The position numbers and the translations under genes are program-made. From assembly GCA_041687115.1 (NCBI GenBank), contig JAWLCP010000054.1, forward strand, positions 1 to 17,137: a stretch of DNA of 17,137 bases, given 5' to 3'. Within the stretch, counting starts at the first letter, position 1; every line of letters begins with the position of its first letter. This stretch comes from SKLM01 sp041687115. GTDB lineage: Bacteria; Chloroflexota; Anaerolineae; B4-G1. The notes under the pieces were generated by a model. It was not told the origin of the DNA. It was given only the letters and a program-made list of their open reading frames with translations, and searched no databases. Below are positions 6,165-12,993 of the stretch, piece by piece.

Positions 6165-7142
6165 CTAGTGCGTCCAATCCGGACGGAGCTCTTCGCGTCC
6201 ATGCAGGTGGCGGTCGACGGCTATGGCCGCCTCGACGCCCTCTGCTGCGGCGATCACCGCCTGCTTCACGTGGGTACACAACACATCTCCGACAGCGAAG
6301 ACGCCCTCGACACTCGTTCGGAAGCTCTCACCCACCACCACGCACCCTTCTTCGTTGGTCGGCACTTGCCCATCCAGGAAATCGGTGATCGGCAGGTTCC
6401 CCTGCAGATAGACGAAAACACCGTCGACCTCGAGGCGCTCTTCCTCGCCTCGTTCCACGATATGCACAGCCTCTACCTGGTTCTGGCCCGTGATCTCCTT
6501 GATTCGGGTAGATGGGTGAATCGTGACTTTGTCGTGAGCCTTGAGTTCTTCCAGCAGCTCCTCACGGGCCTGCACGTCACGTGTGGGAGTCAAGAAGTGC
6601 ACCTGGGACGCGAAGCGCGTCAGCGTCAGCGCTTCCTCCACTGCCTCGTCGTTGCTGCCTGCCACGGCCACCTCTTGGTTCCGGAAGAAGGCCCCGTCGC
6701 AGGTGGCGCAGTAGCTCACACCCCGGCCCAACAGACGCTCCTCCCCAGGGAAGCGCCTGGTGCGTCCCATCGCGCCGGTGGCGATGATCACTGCCCGTCC
6801 TTTGTGTCCTCCCTCACCCGTCCAGACCTGCTTCGGATCGCTCTTCAGATCCACGCGCAACACTTTCTCGTTGACAAACGTGGCGCCAAACATGCGTGCT
6901 TGATCCCGCATGCGGCACACGAGCTCCGAGCCGGCGACCGGCTCCGGAAGGCCTGGGTAGTTGGCAATCCTTGAGGCCATCCCCAGGGCGCCGGCGGTGA
7001 GTCCTTTGTCGATCACGAGCGTCTCGAGGTCGGCTCGGGCCGTGTAGATGGCGGCGCTCCCTCCCGCCGGTCCACCACCGATGATGATCACGTCGTACAC
7101 CTCTGGACGGGCAGGTTCTTCAGCAACAAAATCAAAGTTCAT
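6165..7142 (-). CDS. Thioredoxin reductase-like flavoprotein lacking NADPH motifs
   Basis: 325-aa paralogue of thioredoxin reductase. The FAD site is intact (IIGGGPAG near 20-27 and GVFAVGDVLCTHVKQA near the C-terminus), and the redox disulfide is CATC (145-148). The second nucleotide-binding region is degenerate: AGSNDEA (161-167) replaces GGGDTA, and FLTPTRDVQAR (183-193) replaces the HRRxxxR that reads the NADPH 2'-phosphate. NADPH is therefore an unlikely donor. By comparison with ferredoxin-dependent flavin thioredoxin reductases (FFTR) of clostridia, and with a ferredoxin gene 14 nt downstream, ferredoxin is the leading candidate; NADH is an alternative. Start is ATG 7142, 16 nt after the upstream stop, with AGGAGG rather far (12 nt). 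The C-terminal tail ends in DWTH. Confidence 0.85.
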   Translation of the reverse strand: MNFDFVAEEPARPEVYDVIIIGGGPAGGSAAIYTARADLETLVIDKGLTAGALGMASRIANYPGLPEPVAGSELVCRMRDQARMFGATFVNEKVLRVDLKSDPKQVWTGEGGHKGRAVIIATGAMGRTRRFPGEERLLGRGVSYCATCDGAFFRNQEVAVAGSNDEAVEEALTLTRFASQVHFLTPTRDVQAREELLEELKAHDKVTIHPSTRIKEITGQNQVEAVHIVERGEEERLEVDGVFVYLQGNLPITDFLDGQVPTNEEGCVVVGESFRTSVEGVFAVGDVLCTHVKQAVIAAAEGVEAAIAVDRHLHGREELRPDWTH

Positions 7143-7158
7143 CTTGGGCGTTTCCCTC

Positions 7159-8145
7159 CTATTGACCAGGATGATCCCCGAGGTAGCGCTCTGCCTCCAG
7201 CGCCGCGATAGCACCTGTGCCTGCTGCCGTTACCACCTGGCGATAGCGGGGGTCCTGGACGTCCCCTGCTGCGAACACGCCCGGTACGCTCGTATGTTGG
7301 CGCTGGTTCGAGACAATGTAGCCGTTGTCGTCCAACTCCAACTCGTCGACGAACAGGCTTGACTTGGGCTCCATACCGATGTAGACGAAGACGCCGTCCG
7401 TCTTCACCATTGACGTCTCCCCGGTCTTCACGTTCCGCACGCGTACGCCGGTGACGGTCTGATCGCCCAGGACCTCCTCCACGACGGAGTCCCACAGAAA
7501 ATCGATCTTAGGATTGGCAAACGCGCGCTCCTGAAAGATCTTGGTAGCGCGAAGCTCGCTGCGACGGTGGATGACCGTTACCTTCTCGGCGAACTTGGTC
7601 AGAAAGAGGGCCTCATTCATGGCGGTATCACCGCCACCGATGACCACCACTTGCTTATCTTGATAGAAGAAGCCGTCGCAGGTAGCGCAGGATGAGACGC
7701 CGCGCCCGTAGAATTTGTCCTCGCCCGGTATGCCCAGACGACGATAGGCAGCGCCCGTGGCGACGATCACCGTCTGTGCCCGGCAGGTGTTTCGATCGGT
7801 CTGGATAGTGAAAGGCCGCTCGGAGAAATCAACCCCCGTCACCGTCTCTGGTACGATCTCGGCGCCGAATCGCTCCGCCTGACTCTGAAAGCGTCGGGCC
7901 AGCTCTCCACCATCAACACCGTCCGGGAACCCGGGGAAGTTGTCTACTTCCGTGGTGTTATTGGGCTGACCGCCAGGGAGTATGCCGGTACAGACGCGGG
8001 TGGCAATCCGAGCGCGACCTGCGTAGATCGCAGCGGTCAACCCGGCAGGTCCACCGCCGATGATGACCAGTTCATAGCGCTCAGCTGCCTTTCCTGCGTC
8101 CTCTGATTCCAGGTGTGCGATCTTCGGCTCGAACGCCATCGCCAC
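7159..8145 (-). CDS. trxB: Thioredoxin reductase (NADPH)
   Basis: 328-aa low-molecular-weight thioredoxin reductase, which passes electrons from NADPH through FAD to a disulfide carrier. All motifs are present: FAD-binding GGGPAG (30-35), redox CATC (153-156), NADPH-binding GGGDTA (170-175), HRRSELR (193-199) for the 2'-phosphate, and a C-terminal GVFAAGDV. The GTG at 8145 overlaps the upstream PDO stop (TAGTG) with GGAGG 7 nt before it; an ATG at 8139 in frame is an equally possible start. The adjacent PDO is the probable substrate, matching TrxR-PDO pairs known from thermophiles; a distant thioredoxin cannot be excluded. Confidence 0.95.
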   Translation of the reverse strand: MAMAFEPKIAHLESEDAGKAAERYELVIIGGGPAGLTAAIYAGRARIATRVCTGILPGGQPNNTTEVDNFPGFPDGVDGGELARRFQSQAERFGAEIVPETVTGVDFSERPFTIQTDRNTCRAQTVIVATGAAYRRLGIPGEDKFYGRGVSSCATCDGFFYQDKQVVVIGGGDTAMNEALFLTKFAEKVTVIHRRSELRATKIFQERAFANPKIDFLWDSVVEEVLGDQTVTGVRVRNVKTGETSMVKTDGVFVYIGMEPKSSLFVDELELDDNGYIVSNQRQHTSVPGVFAAGDVQDPRYRQVVTAAGTGAIAALEAERYLGDHPGQ

Positions 8146-8801
8146 TATCCTTCCTCCCCGGCAGCGAGCGCTGCCTGGAGCTTCTCCAGCACCATTGGCT
8201 CCGGTGCCGCCCCCTCTAAGTGTGTCGACTCGTTGATCACTGTGCGGGGGACTCCCATAACCTGGTACTTGGTGATCAGGTGGGGGAATTCCTGTGCCTC
8301 GACCATGTCAGCCCGCACCATCGGGCTGGCTACAGCCATGTGGTGCCCCAGCACCACTGCCTGCGGACAGTACGGGCAGGTGGGGGTGACGAATACCTGG
8401 ATATGCACGGGCTCGCTCAACTTGACCAGCGCATCTAAGGTCTCCTCCCCGAGGTCTGGCTCACCGGTCGCGGCCGTCTGGATCGCCTCTAGCAGCGAGG
8501 TGAACTCGTAGCCCGAAGGAATACCGTAGAAGCGGATACCGTAGTCTTCCTCGCCGAGTACCGCAATGGCGGGAATCTTGTCCACACCAAGCTCCTTGGC
8601 CTTGGCTTCGTCGGCGACGAAGTCATAGATCTCTGCTGTTATCTGTTCGGACAGCTCGGCAACCTCTTCGACTAACTGACGCGTCTCCGCGCAGTATTGA
8701 CACTCGAAGTCCTGCGTAAACATCACCAGACGGACTGGACCGACTAGGTCGCCCAGCTGCTGTTTCACCTGCTCTTTGATCTCTGCGTTGAGAAGGGACA
8801 T
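8145..8801 (-). CDS. Protein disulfide oxidoreductase (PDO) with two thioredoxin folds
   Basis: 218-aa glutaredoxin-like protein made of two thioredoxin-fold units. The N-terminal unit has C34-Q-Y-C37 and a cis-Pro at 77 (KIPAIA). The C-terminal unit has C142-P-Y-C145 and a cis-Pro at 185 (GVPRTV). This is the layout of PDO from Pyrococcus and other thermophiles, which makes, reduces or isomerises protein disulfides in the cytoplasm and takes electrons from a thioredoxin reductase. No signal peptide is seen. ATG at 8801 has AAGGAG 8 nt upstream. It overlaps trxB by one base and follows the regulator gene by 56 nt. Confidence 0.92.
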   Translation of the reverse strand: MSLLNAEIKEQVKQQLGDLVGPVRLVMFTQDFECQYCAETRQLVEEVAELSEQITAEIYDFVADEAKAKELGVDKIPAIAVLGEEDYGIRFYGIPSGYEFTSLLEAIQTAATGEPDLGEETLDALVKLSEPVHIQVFVTPTCPYCPQAVVLGHHMAVASPMVRADMVEAQEFPHLITKYQVMGVPRTVINESTHLEGAAPEPMVLEKLQAALAAGEEG

Positions 8802-8857
8802 CTGATACGCTCCTTGGGTCTATTCCATGCGACTAAGGATTGAACTGGACACTATCT

Positions 8858-9121
8858 CTACGATAGTCTGGACAAGGCCATCGCCAACGCGTCCGCGATC
8901 TCTTCCGCTGATGCGTTTGAAACGATACACTCCGTGGCGTAGGATCGTACCAACGAGATCGTCGCCTGATGGGCGGCGGATCGTACCGCAGCCAACTGCT
9001 GCAGAATCTCGCTGCAGTCGCGATCCTCCTCGATCATCCGTGCGACGCCTCGGGCCTGACCCTCAATGCGCCGGACACGCTGCAACAGTCTGGTCTTGGC
9101 CTCTGGATCGGCTAGCTTCAC
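8858..9121 (-). CDS. CsoR-family transcriptional repressor, metal-ligand His replaced (CstR-like)
   Basis: 87-aa all-helical DUF156/CsoR-family repressor (RVRRIEGQARGVARMIEE near 15-32). In Mycobacterium tuberculosis CsoR the Cu(I) ligands are C36, H61 and C65; counting from the GTG start, this protein has C36, Y61 and C65. Both Cys are kept while the His is Tyr. Loss of that His with retention of both Cys is the pattern of CstR-type persulfide sensors, so thiol or persulfide sensing is more likely than copper sensing. GTG 9121 is chosen because GGGAGG is 5 nt upstream; the open frame above it overlaps the zinc-ribbon gene. It probably represses its own operon through the palindrome at 9436-9454. 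Confidence 0.85.
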   Translation of the reverse strand: MKLADPEAKTRLLQRVRRIEGQARGVARMIEEDRDCSEILQQLAAVRSAAHQATISLVRSYATECIVSNASAEEIADALAMALSRLS

Positions 9122-9126
9122 GTCAT

Positions 9127-9146
9127 CCTCCCGTGGAGGCTCACGG
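9127..9146 (-). promoter_or_regulatory. Alternative hairpins over the regulator gene's ribosome binding site
   Basis: In the leader just before the GTG, CCTCC-ACG-GGAGG would pair the SD with its own complement. The overlapping CCGTG-AGCCTC-CACGG would compete with it and leave most of the SD free. The two cannot form together. This might damp translation of the repressor, but the stems are only 5 bp and one loop is just 3 nt, so it is tentative. Confidence 0.25.
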
Positions 9147-9165
9147 CCCCCTAGCGACCCGTTCC

Positions 9166-9363
9166 TCAGATGGGGCCGGGACCACAGGAAGCGCTGGTGT
9201 TCTCTCTTCCACCAGCGCCACCGACGCCAAACAGCGACACGGCCTTCTTGACCTCGGTGCTCCCGCAATGGGGGCACTCCGGCTGGCTCTGCTGTGCAGC
9301 GGAGCGCACAAACAGGTCGAAGTCCTTGCCGCACTTCTCACAACGGTACTCGTATATAGGCAT
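9166..9363 (-). CDS. FmdB-family zinc ribbon protein
   Basis: 65-aa protein opening MPIYEYRCEKCG, the FmdB/CxxC_CXXC_SSSS zinc ribbon. The Zn ligands are C8, C11, C30 and C33 (CPHCGS), followed by a Gly-rich tail. The family is often called a regulatory protein, but its biochemical role is not settled. It is the first gene of the redox operon, about 80 nt downstream of the promoter at 9454-9481 and 44 nt ahead of the CsoR-family gene. GGAGG lies about 12 nt before the ATG. Members of this family are commonly next to unrelated genes, so its link to thiol redox is only positional. Confidence 0.88.
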   Translation of the reverse strand: MPIYEYRCEKCGKDFDLFVRSAAQQSQPECPHCGSTEVKKAVSLFGVGGAGGRENTSASCGPGPI

Positions 9364-9435
9364 TCGTGCTCTATCCCTCCGTCTTGCTCGGGGTGTCCCG
9401 TACCCGCAGGCTCAGCCCGCGGATTCCTTCACCGA

Positions 9436-9454
9436 TATACTTACTGGGGGTATA
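9436..9454. promoter_or_regulatory. Putative CsoR/CstR-type operator
   Basis: Imperfect palindrome with arms TATAC (9436-9440) and GTATA (9450-9454); the right half runs GGGGGTATA. CsoR and CstR sites are typically ATACCC-N-GGGTAT-like, and here the right half matches while the left half has TTA in place of CCC. It overlaps the -10 and start region of the minus-strand promoter, where a repressor would block it. The octamer TATACTTA recurs at 9513-9520, inside the divergent promoter's -10. Confidence 0.45.
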
Positions 9455-9481
9455 CTATAACACATCCCTCGCGTATGTCAA
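9454..9481 (-). promoter_or_regulatory. Strong promoter of the thiol-redox operon
   Basis: On the minus strand TTGACA (9481-9476, perfect -35) is followed after 16 bp by TATAGT (9459-9454). The predicted start near 9447 falls inside the palindrome at 9436-9454. It should drive the zinc ribbon, repressor, PDO, both reductases and ferredoxin. Confidence 0.65.
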
Positions 9482-9489
9482 ACCGAGAC

Positions 9490-9518
9490 TTGTTCATTGA
9501 ACGGCATGTTAGTATACT
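9490..9518 (+). promoter_or_regulatory. Divergent promoter of the metallophosphoesterase gene
   Basis: TTGTTC (9490-9495) and TATACT (9513-9518) are 17 bp apart, with the ATG at 9562 about 36 nt after the predicted start. Its -35 is less than 10 bp from the -35 of the opposing redox promoter, so the two may compete or share regulation. Confidence 0.5.
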
Positions 9519-9561
9519 TATCAAGCGTCTGCTGCTTGGCATCAGAAAGGGAGGACGATTG

Positions 9562-10314
9562 ATGCGTCTGGCTGTACTCTCCGACATTCATGGTAACCTT
9601 CTGGCTCTCAAGGCCGTCCTGGCTGACGTACGGAGTCAGGGCAGCCCCGATGCGTACTGGGTCCTCGGTGACCTGTCGGCTTTCTGTCCGTGGCCGTCGG
9701 ACACGTTGGCCCGTCTACGCGCGCTGCCCGATGCTGATTTTCTGCGCGGCAATACGGATCGCTACCTGATCACGGGGCGCCGTCCTGCTGCCCCAGTCGA
9801 GTCACGGCTGGACTGGGAACGTATGCCGGAGACGCTGAGGGTACGGGACGCCACCTTCCGGTGGGCCGTGGAACACATGTCCTACAACGACTATGAGTTT
9901 CTGCGCGACTTGCCGACGCAGCTGCAGCGGGACGTCCCTGGGTACGGCGAAATCCTCGCCGTCCACGCCACTCCGGAGGATGACGAGACCAACCTCTATC
10001 CGGACACTCCCCAGGATCAACTGCAAGTCTACACATCCCAGGTCGACGCGCGTCTCATACTCTTCGGCCACACCCATCGGCCTATGGATCGGTCTGTGGG
10101 CAGTGTGCGACTGGTCAACTCCGGCAGTGTCGGTATCCCCCTGGACGGCGACCCGCGCCCGGCGTATGCACTGCTCGATTTTGAGAACGGGGACTGTACG
10201 GTCACCGTGCACCGCGTGGCGTATGATCGTGACCAAGTTCTGGCGGAGCTGGAACGGCTTGACCATCCTGGACTTCCGTGGATCGGACGGATGATTCGAG
10301 AGGCGAGGCCGTGA
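9562..10314 (+). CDS. Calcineurin-like metallophosphoesterase (YfcE/MJ0936-type)
   Basis: 250-aa metallophosphoesterase. The dimetal site motifs appear in order: D8-x-H10 (SDIHGN), GD at 36-37 (GDLSAF), RGN with N64, H135 (VHATP) and GHTH (H170, H172). The family hydrolyses phosphodiesters or phosphoproteins; the substrate is unknown. ATG 9562 is the start because GGGAGG lies 7 nt upstream and the protein then opens with the typical short strand before DIHGN. The frame is open upstream to about 8827, but that stretch runs antisense to the zinc-ribbon and regulator genes and is not coding. Confidence 0.9.
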   Translation: MRLAVLSDIHGNLLALKAVLADVRSQGSPDAYWVLGDLSAFCPWPSDTLARLRALPDADFLRGNTDRYLITGRRPAAPVESRLDWERMPETLRVRDATFRWAVEHMSYNDYEFLRDLPTQLQRDVPGYGEILAVHATPEDDETNLYPDTPQDQLQVYTSQVDARLILFGHTHRPMDRSVGSVRLVNSGSVGIPLDGDPRPAYALLDFENGDCTVTVHRVAYDRDQVLAELERLDHPGLPWIGRMIREARP

Positions 10315-10418
10315 GCGGACGGATTGGGAGGCATACGAGGTTCGGGGTCTGGAGAGATGCGGCGTAGGCAAATGACCGGCCGTTCGAGCTCTCTCTATGA
10401 CGCACCCTTGGAGGAGCG

Positions 10419-12083
10419 TTGACCCGTCTGGAACGCGCTAGACAGGCATGGCAGGAGGAGACCGTGGAGCCAACGCTTGAGCGCTTCCCTGAGCGTCAGG
10501 ACGAGTTTGAGACGCTCTCGGGCATCCCTCTTGAGCGTGCCTACGTGCCCGCTGACGTTGATGTTGACTACCTCGACGACATAGGCTTCCCTGGGCAATT
10601 CCCGTACACGCGCGGGGTCTATCCGACGATGTATCGCGGGCGGCTCTGGACAATGCGGCAATATGCCGGGTACGCCTCTGCCCAGGAGTCGAACGCACGC
10701 TACAAGTACCTGCTGGAGCAGGGGCAGACGGGCCTTTCGGTGGCCTTTGACCTCCCCACTCAGCTGGGCTACGATGCCGATGACCCACTCGCTGCTGGTG
10801 AAGTAGGGAGGGTGGGGGTCTCCATCAGCAGCCTGGACGACATGCGGCGGCTCTTTGACGGTATTCCCTTGGACCGGGTCAGCACGTCGATGACCATCAA
10901 TGCCCCGGCAGCTGTGCTGCTTGCCATGTACGTCGCTGTGGCGAGGGAGCAGGGCGTGGATCCCCGTCAGCTGCGGGGCACGGTCCAGAACGATATCCTG
11001 AAGGAGTACGTCGCCCGCGGGACCTACATCTTCTCTCCACGGGAGTCGATGCGTCTGGTGACTGATCTCTTCGATTATTGTGCCGCCGCGATACCGAAGT
11101 GGAACACCATCAGCATCAGCGGATATCACATCCGTGAGGCCGGGTCCACGGCGGTTCAGGAGATCGCCTTCACCCTATGCAACGCCATCGCCTACGTCGA
11201 GGCGGCGGTCAACGCAGGTCTCGGCGTGGACACCTTTGCCCCACGTCTTTCCTTCTTTTTCAATGCCCACAACGACTTCCTGGAGGAGGTGGCGAAGTTT
11301 CGAGCCGCGCGGCGTCTCTGGGCCCGGGTGATGAGAGGCCGATTTGGCGCACAGGATCCGCGCTCGTGGATGTTACGGTTCCACACCCAGACCGCGGGAT
11401 CCTCGCTCACCGCCCAGCAGCCGGAGCTCAACGTGGTGCGCGTCACCCTCCAGGCGCTGGCAGCGGTGCTGGGTGGCACCCAGTCGCTTCACACGAACTC
11501 GCGGGACGAAGCGCTGTGGCTGCCCACAGAGCAGTCGGTCCGTGTTGCGCTTCGCACTCAGCAGATCATCGCCCACGAGTCCGGTGTTCCGAACACGATC
11601 GATCCGCTGGCGGGCTCTTACGTTGTAGAACATCTCACGAATCAGATCGAGCAACAGGCCAGCGATTACATCGCCAGGATTGAGGCACTGGGAGGCGCGC
11701 TGGCAGCCATTGAACAGGGATACATCCAGCAGGAGATTGTCGACACGGCCTACCGTTATCAGAAGAAGATCGAGCGAGACGACCAGATTGTCGTCGGCGT
11801 CAACGCCTTTCAGACCGACGAAGAGAGGGCGGACCTGGAGCAGTTGACCGTCAATCCCGCTATCGGGGATCGGCAGCGAGCGCGCCTGGAGACATTGCGC
11901 GCTAGTCGGGACGAGGAGCGCGTGTCAGCGGCGCTGGCTCGAGTTGCAGAAGCCGCCCGCGACGAGGACTCGTCCCTCATGCCCGTATTCATCGCTGCGG
12001 TGGAGGTGGATTGCACGTTGGGAGAGATCTGCAGCGTGTTGCGAGAGGTGTGGGGCGAGTATCGACCACGGGTAAGTATCTGA
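10419..12083 (+). CDS. Methylmalonyl-CoA mutase, catalytic (alpha) subunit without B12 domain
   Basis: 554-aa TIM-barrel subunit of an adenosylcobalamin mutase interconverting (R)-methylmalonyl-CoA and succinyl-CoA. Hallmarks include TMRQYAGY (78-85), SVAFDLPTQLGYD (107-119), GTVQNDILKEY (187-197), SISGYHIREAGS (232-243, catalytic His237) and a late LHTNSRDEA. Y82 and R212 match the residues (Y89, R207 in Propionibacterium) that select methylmalonyl-CoA; isobutyryl-CoA mutases carry Phe and Gln there. The sequence ends before any B12-binding domain (no DxHxxG), so it needs a separate small subunit, not found in this window. Start is TTG with GGAGG 4 nt upstream. The epimerase gene follows after 27 nt. 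Confidence 0.93.
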   Translation: MTRLERARQAWQEETVEPTLERFPERQDEFETLSGIPLERAYVPADVDVDYLDDIGFPGQFPYTRGVYPTMYRGRLWTMRQYAGYASAQESNARYKYLLEQGQTGLSVAFDLPTQLGYDADDPLAAGEVGRVGVSISSLDDMRRLFDGIPLDRVSTSMTINAPAAVLLAMYVAVAREQGVDPRQLRGTVQNDILKEYVARGTYIFSPRESMRLVTDLFDYCAAAIPKWNTISISGYHIREAGSTAVQEIAFTLCNAIAYVEAAVNAGLGVDTFAPRLSFFFNAHNDFLEEVAKFRAARRLWARVMRGRFGAQDPRSWMLRFHTQTAGSSLTAQQPELNVVRVTLQALAAVLGGTQSLHTNSRDEALWLPTEQSVRVALRTQQIIAHESGVPNTIDPLAGSYVVEHLTNQIEQQASDYIARIEALGGALAAIEQGYIQQEIVDTAYRYQKKIERDDQIVVGVNAFQTDEERADLEQLTVNPAIGDRQRARLETLRASRDEERVSAALARVAEAARDEDSSLMPVFIAAVEVDCTLGEICSVLREVWGEYRPRVSI

Positions 12084-12110
12084 GTGACGCCAATTCGTGG
12101 AGGCTGACTT

Positions 12111-12515
12111 ATGACGCTGCCTATAGACCATGTGGCCATCGTGGTGCGCAGCCTTGACGAGGCCCTGACCTTCTACAGGGACGCGCTGGGCTTGGATGTC
12201 GCCGAACGCCGCGAGGTTCCGGAGGAGAGGGTCGAAATTGCGTTTCTCCCCCTTGCAGGCGGCCGGATCGAACTCATTCGACCTCTCAGCGATGAAGGAG
12301 GGGTGGCTCGTTTCCTGGAGAAGCGGGGTGAAGGGTTGCACCATATGTGTCTCGTCGTTGACGATATTGCAGCGGCTATGGAGCGGCTGCGACAGGCTGG
12401 GGCTGACCTGATCACGGATGAACCTCAGATAGGCGCCGATGGTACGCGATACGTCTTCATTCATCCCAAGTCCGCGCACGGCGTGCTGCTGGAGCTTTAC
12501 GAGGAACCGGCATGA
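12111..12515 (+). CDS. mce: Methylmalonyl-CoA epimerase
   Basis: 134-aa glyoxalase/vicinal-oxygen-chelate fold protein that epimerises (S)- to (R)-methylmalonyl-CoA, feeding the mutase encoded just upstream. It shows two beta-alpha-beta-beta-beta units, with DHVAIVV at the start (H7), GLHHMCLVVDDI (H77/H78) and HPKSAHGVLLEL (E128). These His and Glu positions are the expected metal ligands. The SD GGAGG is 7 nt before ATG. Co-location with the mutase supports propionyl-CoA metabolism or its reverse, a succinyl-CoA to propionyl-CoA route; no carboxylase gene is here to decide direction. Confidence 0.93.
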   Translation: MTLPIDHVAIVVRSLDEALTFYRDALGLDVAERREVPEERVEIAFLPLAGGRIELIRPLSDEGGVARFLEKRGEGLHHMCLVVDDIAAAMERLRQAGADLITDEPQIGADGTRYVFIHPKSAHGVLLELYEEPA

Positions 12516-12985
12516 GCCAGCGCATCGAGAAGCTGCTGGCCCGACTCCGCACGGGTATCGCGAAGTCGGAGGGAGTCTTCAGGGCTCTCGATCGAGCGGA
12601 GTGGGAAATCGTTATCTACGAAGACCCTTATCCGTGGACAATACGAGACCTGCTGGCACACCTTCTCTCTGCAGAAGAAGGCCTGCTGCAGCTGGCCCAA
12701 GATGTCGCGTCGGGCGGCGAAGGCGCGCCGAGGGAGTTTGACCACCAGGCCTTCAATGCGACAGAGCAGAAGCGACTTGCGCACGTGCCGCCCGAGAGGC
12801 TTCTCATCGACCTGATCGCCGCTCGCCAACGCACGCTCTCGTGGGTGACGGGGCTTGAGGAAGCGGCCTTAGACCGAATGGGGCGCCATCCAGCTCTGGG
12901 AGAGATTACCGTCGAGACCTTTATCAACGCTATCTATGGCCATCAATTGATACATATGCGGGACTTGAAGCAAGTTCTTACTTGA
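12512..12985 (+). CDS. DinB-fold putative metalloprotein
   Basis: 157-aa four-helix-bundle protein of the DinB/YfiT superfamily. It has the expected His triad: H50 (LLAHLLSAEEG), H144 and H148 (GHQLIHMRDL), likely binding Zn or Ni. WTIRDLLAHL at 42-51 is the typical helix-2 signature. Members include thiol-dependent transferases (bacillithiol or mycothiol S-transferases) and maleylpyruvate isomerases, but many have no known role. Its ATG overlaps the epimerase stop (ATGA), implying translational coupling and perhaps a role tied to acyl-CoA metabolism or damage control. Function is unproven. Confidence 0.8.
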   Translation: MSQRIEKLLARLRTGIAKSEGVFRALDRAEWEIVIYEDPYPWTIRDLLAHLLSAEEGLLQLAQDVASGGEGAPREFDHQAFNATEQKRLAHVPPERLLIDLIAARQRTLSWVTGLEEAALDRMGRHPALGEITVETFINAIYGHQLIHMRDLKQVLT

Positions 12986-12993
12986 TTGTCGGG

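Noticed and set aside
6151..6279. Upstream extension of the ferredoxin frame
   Set aside because: It overlaps the end of the reductase-like gene; the Arg-rich translation is shadow-like, and a GTG with SD lies at 6150.
5841..6974. Long plus-strand open frame (377 codons) opposite the reductase-like and ferredoxin genes
   Set aside because: It lies antisense to genes with clear FAD, CATC and Fe-S motifs, has no recognisable domain and no convincing SD. GC-rich codon bias keeps the antisense frame open.
8858..9121. Ordinary copper sensor CsoR or formaldehyde sensor FrmR
   Set aside because: The Cu(I) ligand His is Tyr, no copper exporter is nearby, and the FrmR N-terminal Pro/His features and an aldehyde dehydrogenase are missing.
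8827..9561. N-terminal extension of the metallophosphoesterase frame
   Set aside because: It runs antisense through the regulator and zinc-ribbon genes and across both promoters. A clean SD and ATG at 9562 give a normal family start.
10419..12083. Isobutyryl-CoA or related acyl-CoA mutase
   Set aside because: The substrate-selecting pair is Tyr82/Arg212 as in methylmalonyl-CoA mutase, not Phe/Gln, and the epimerase gene is adjacent.
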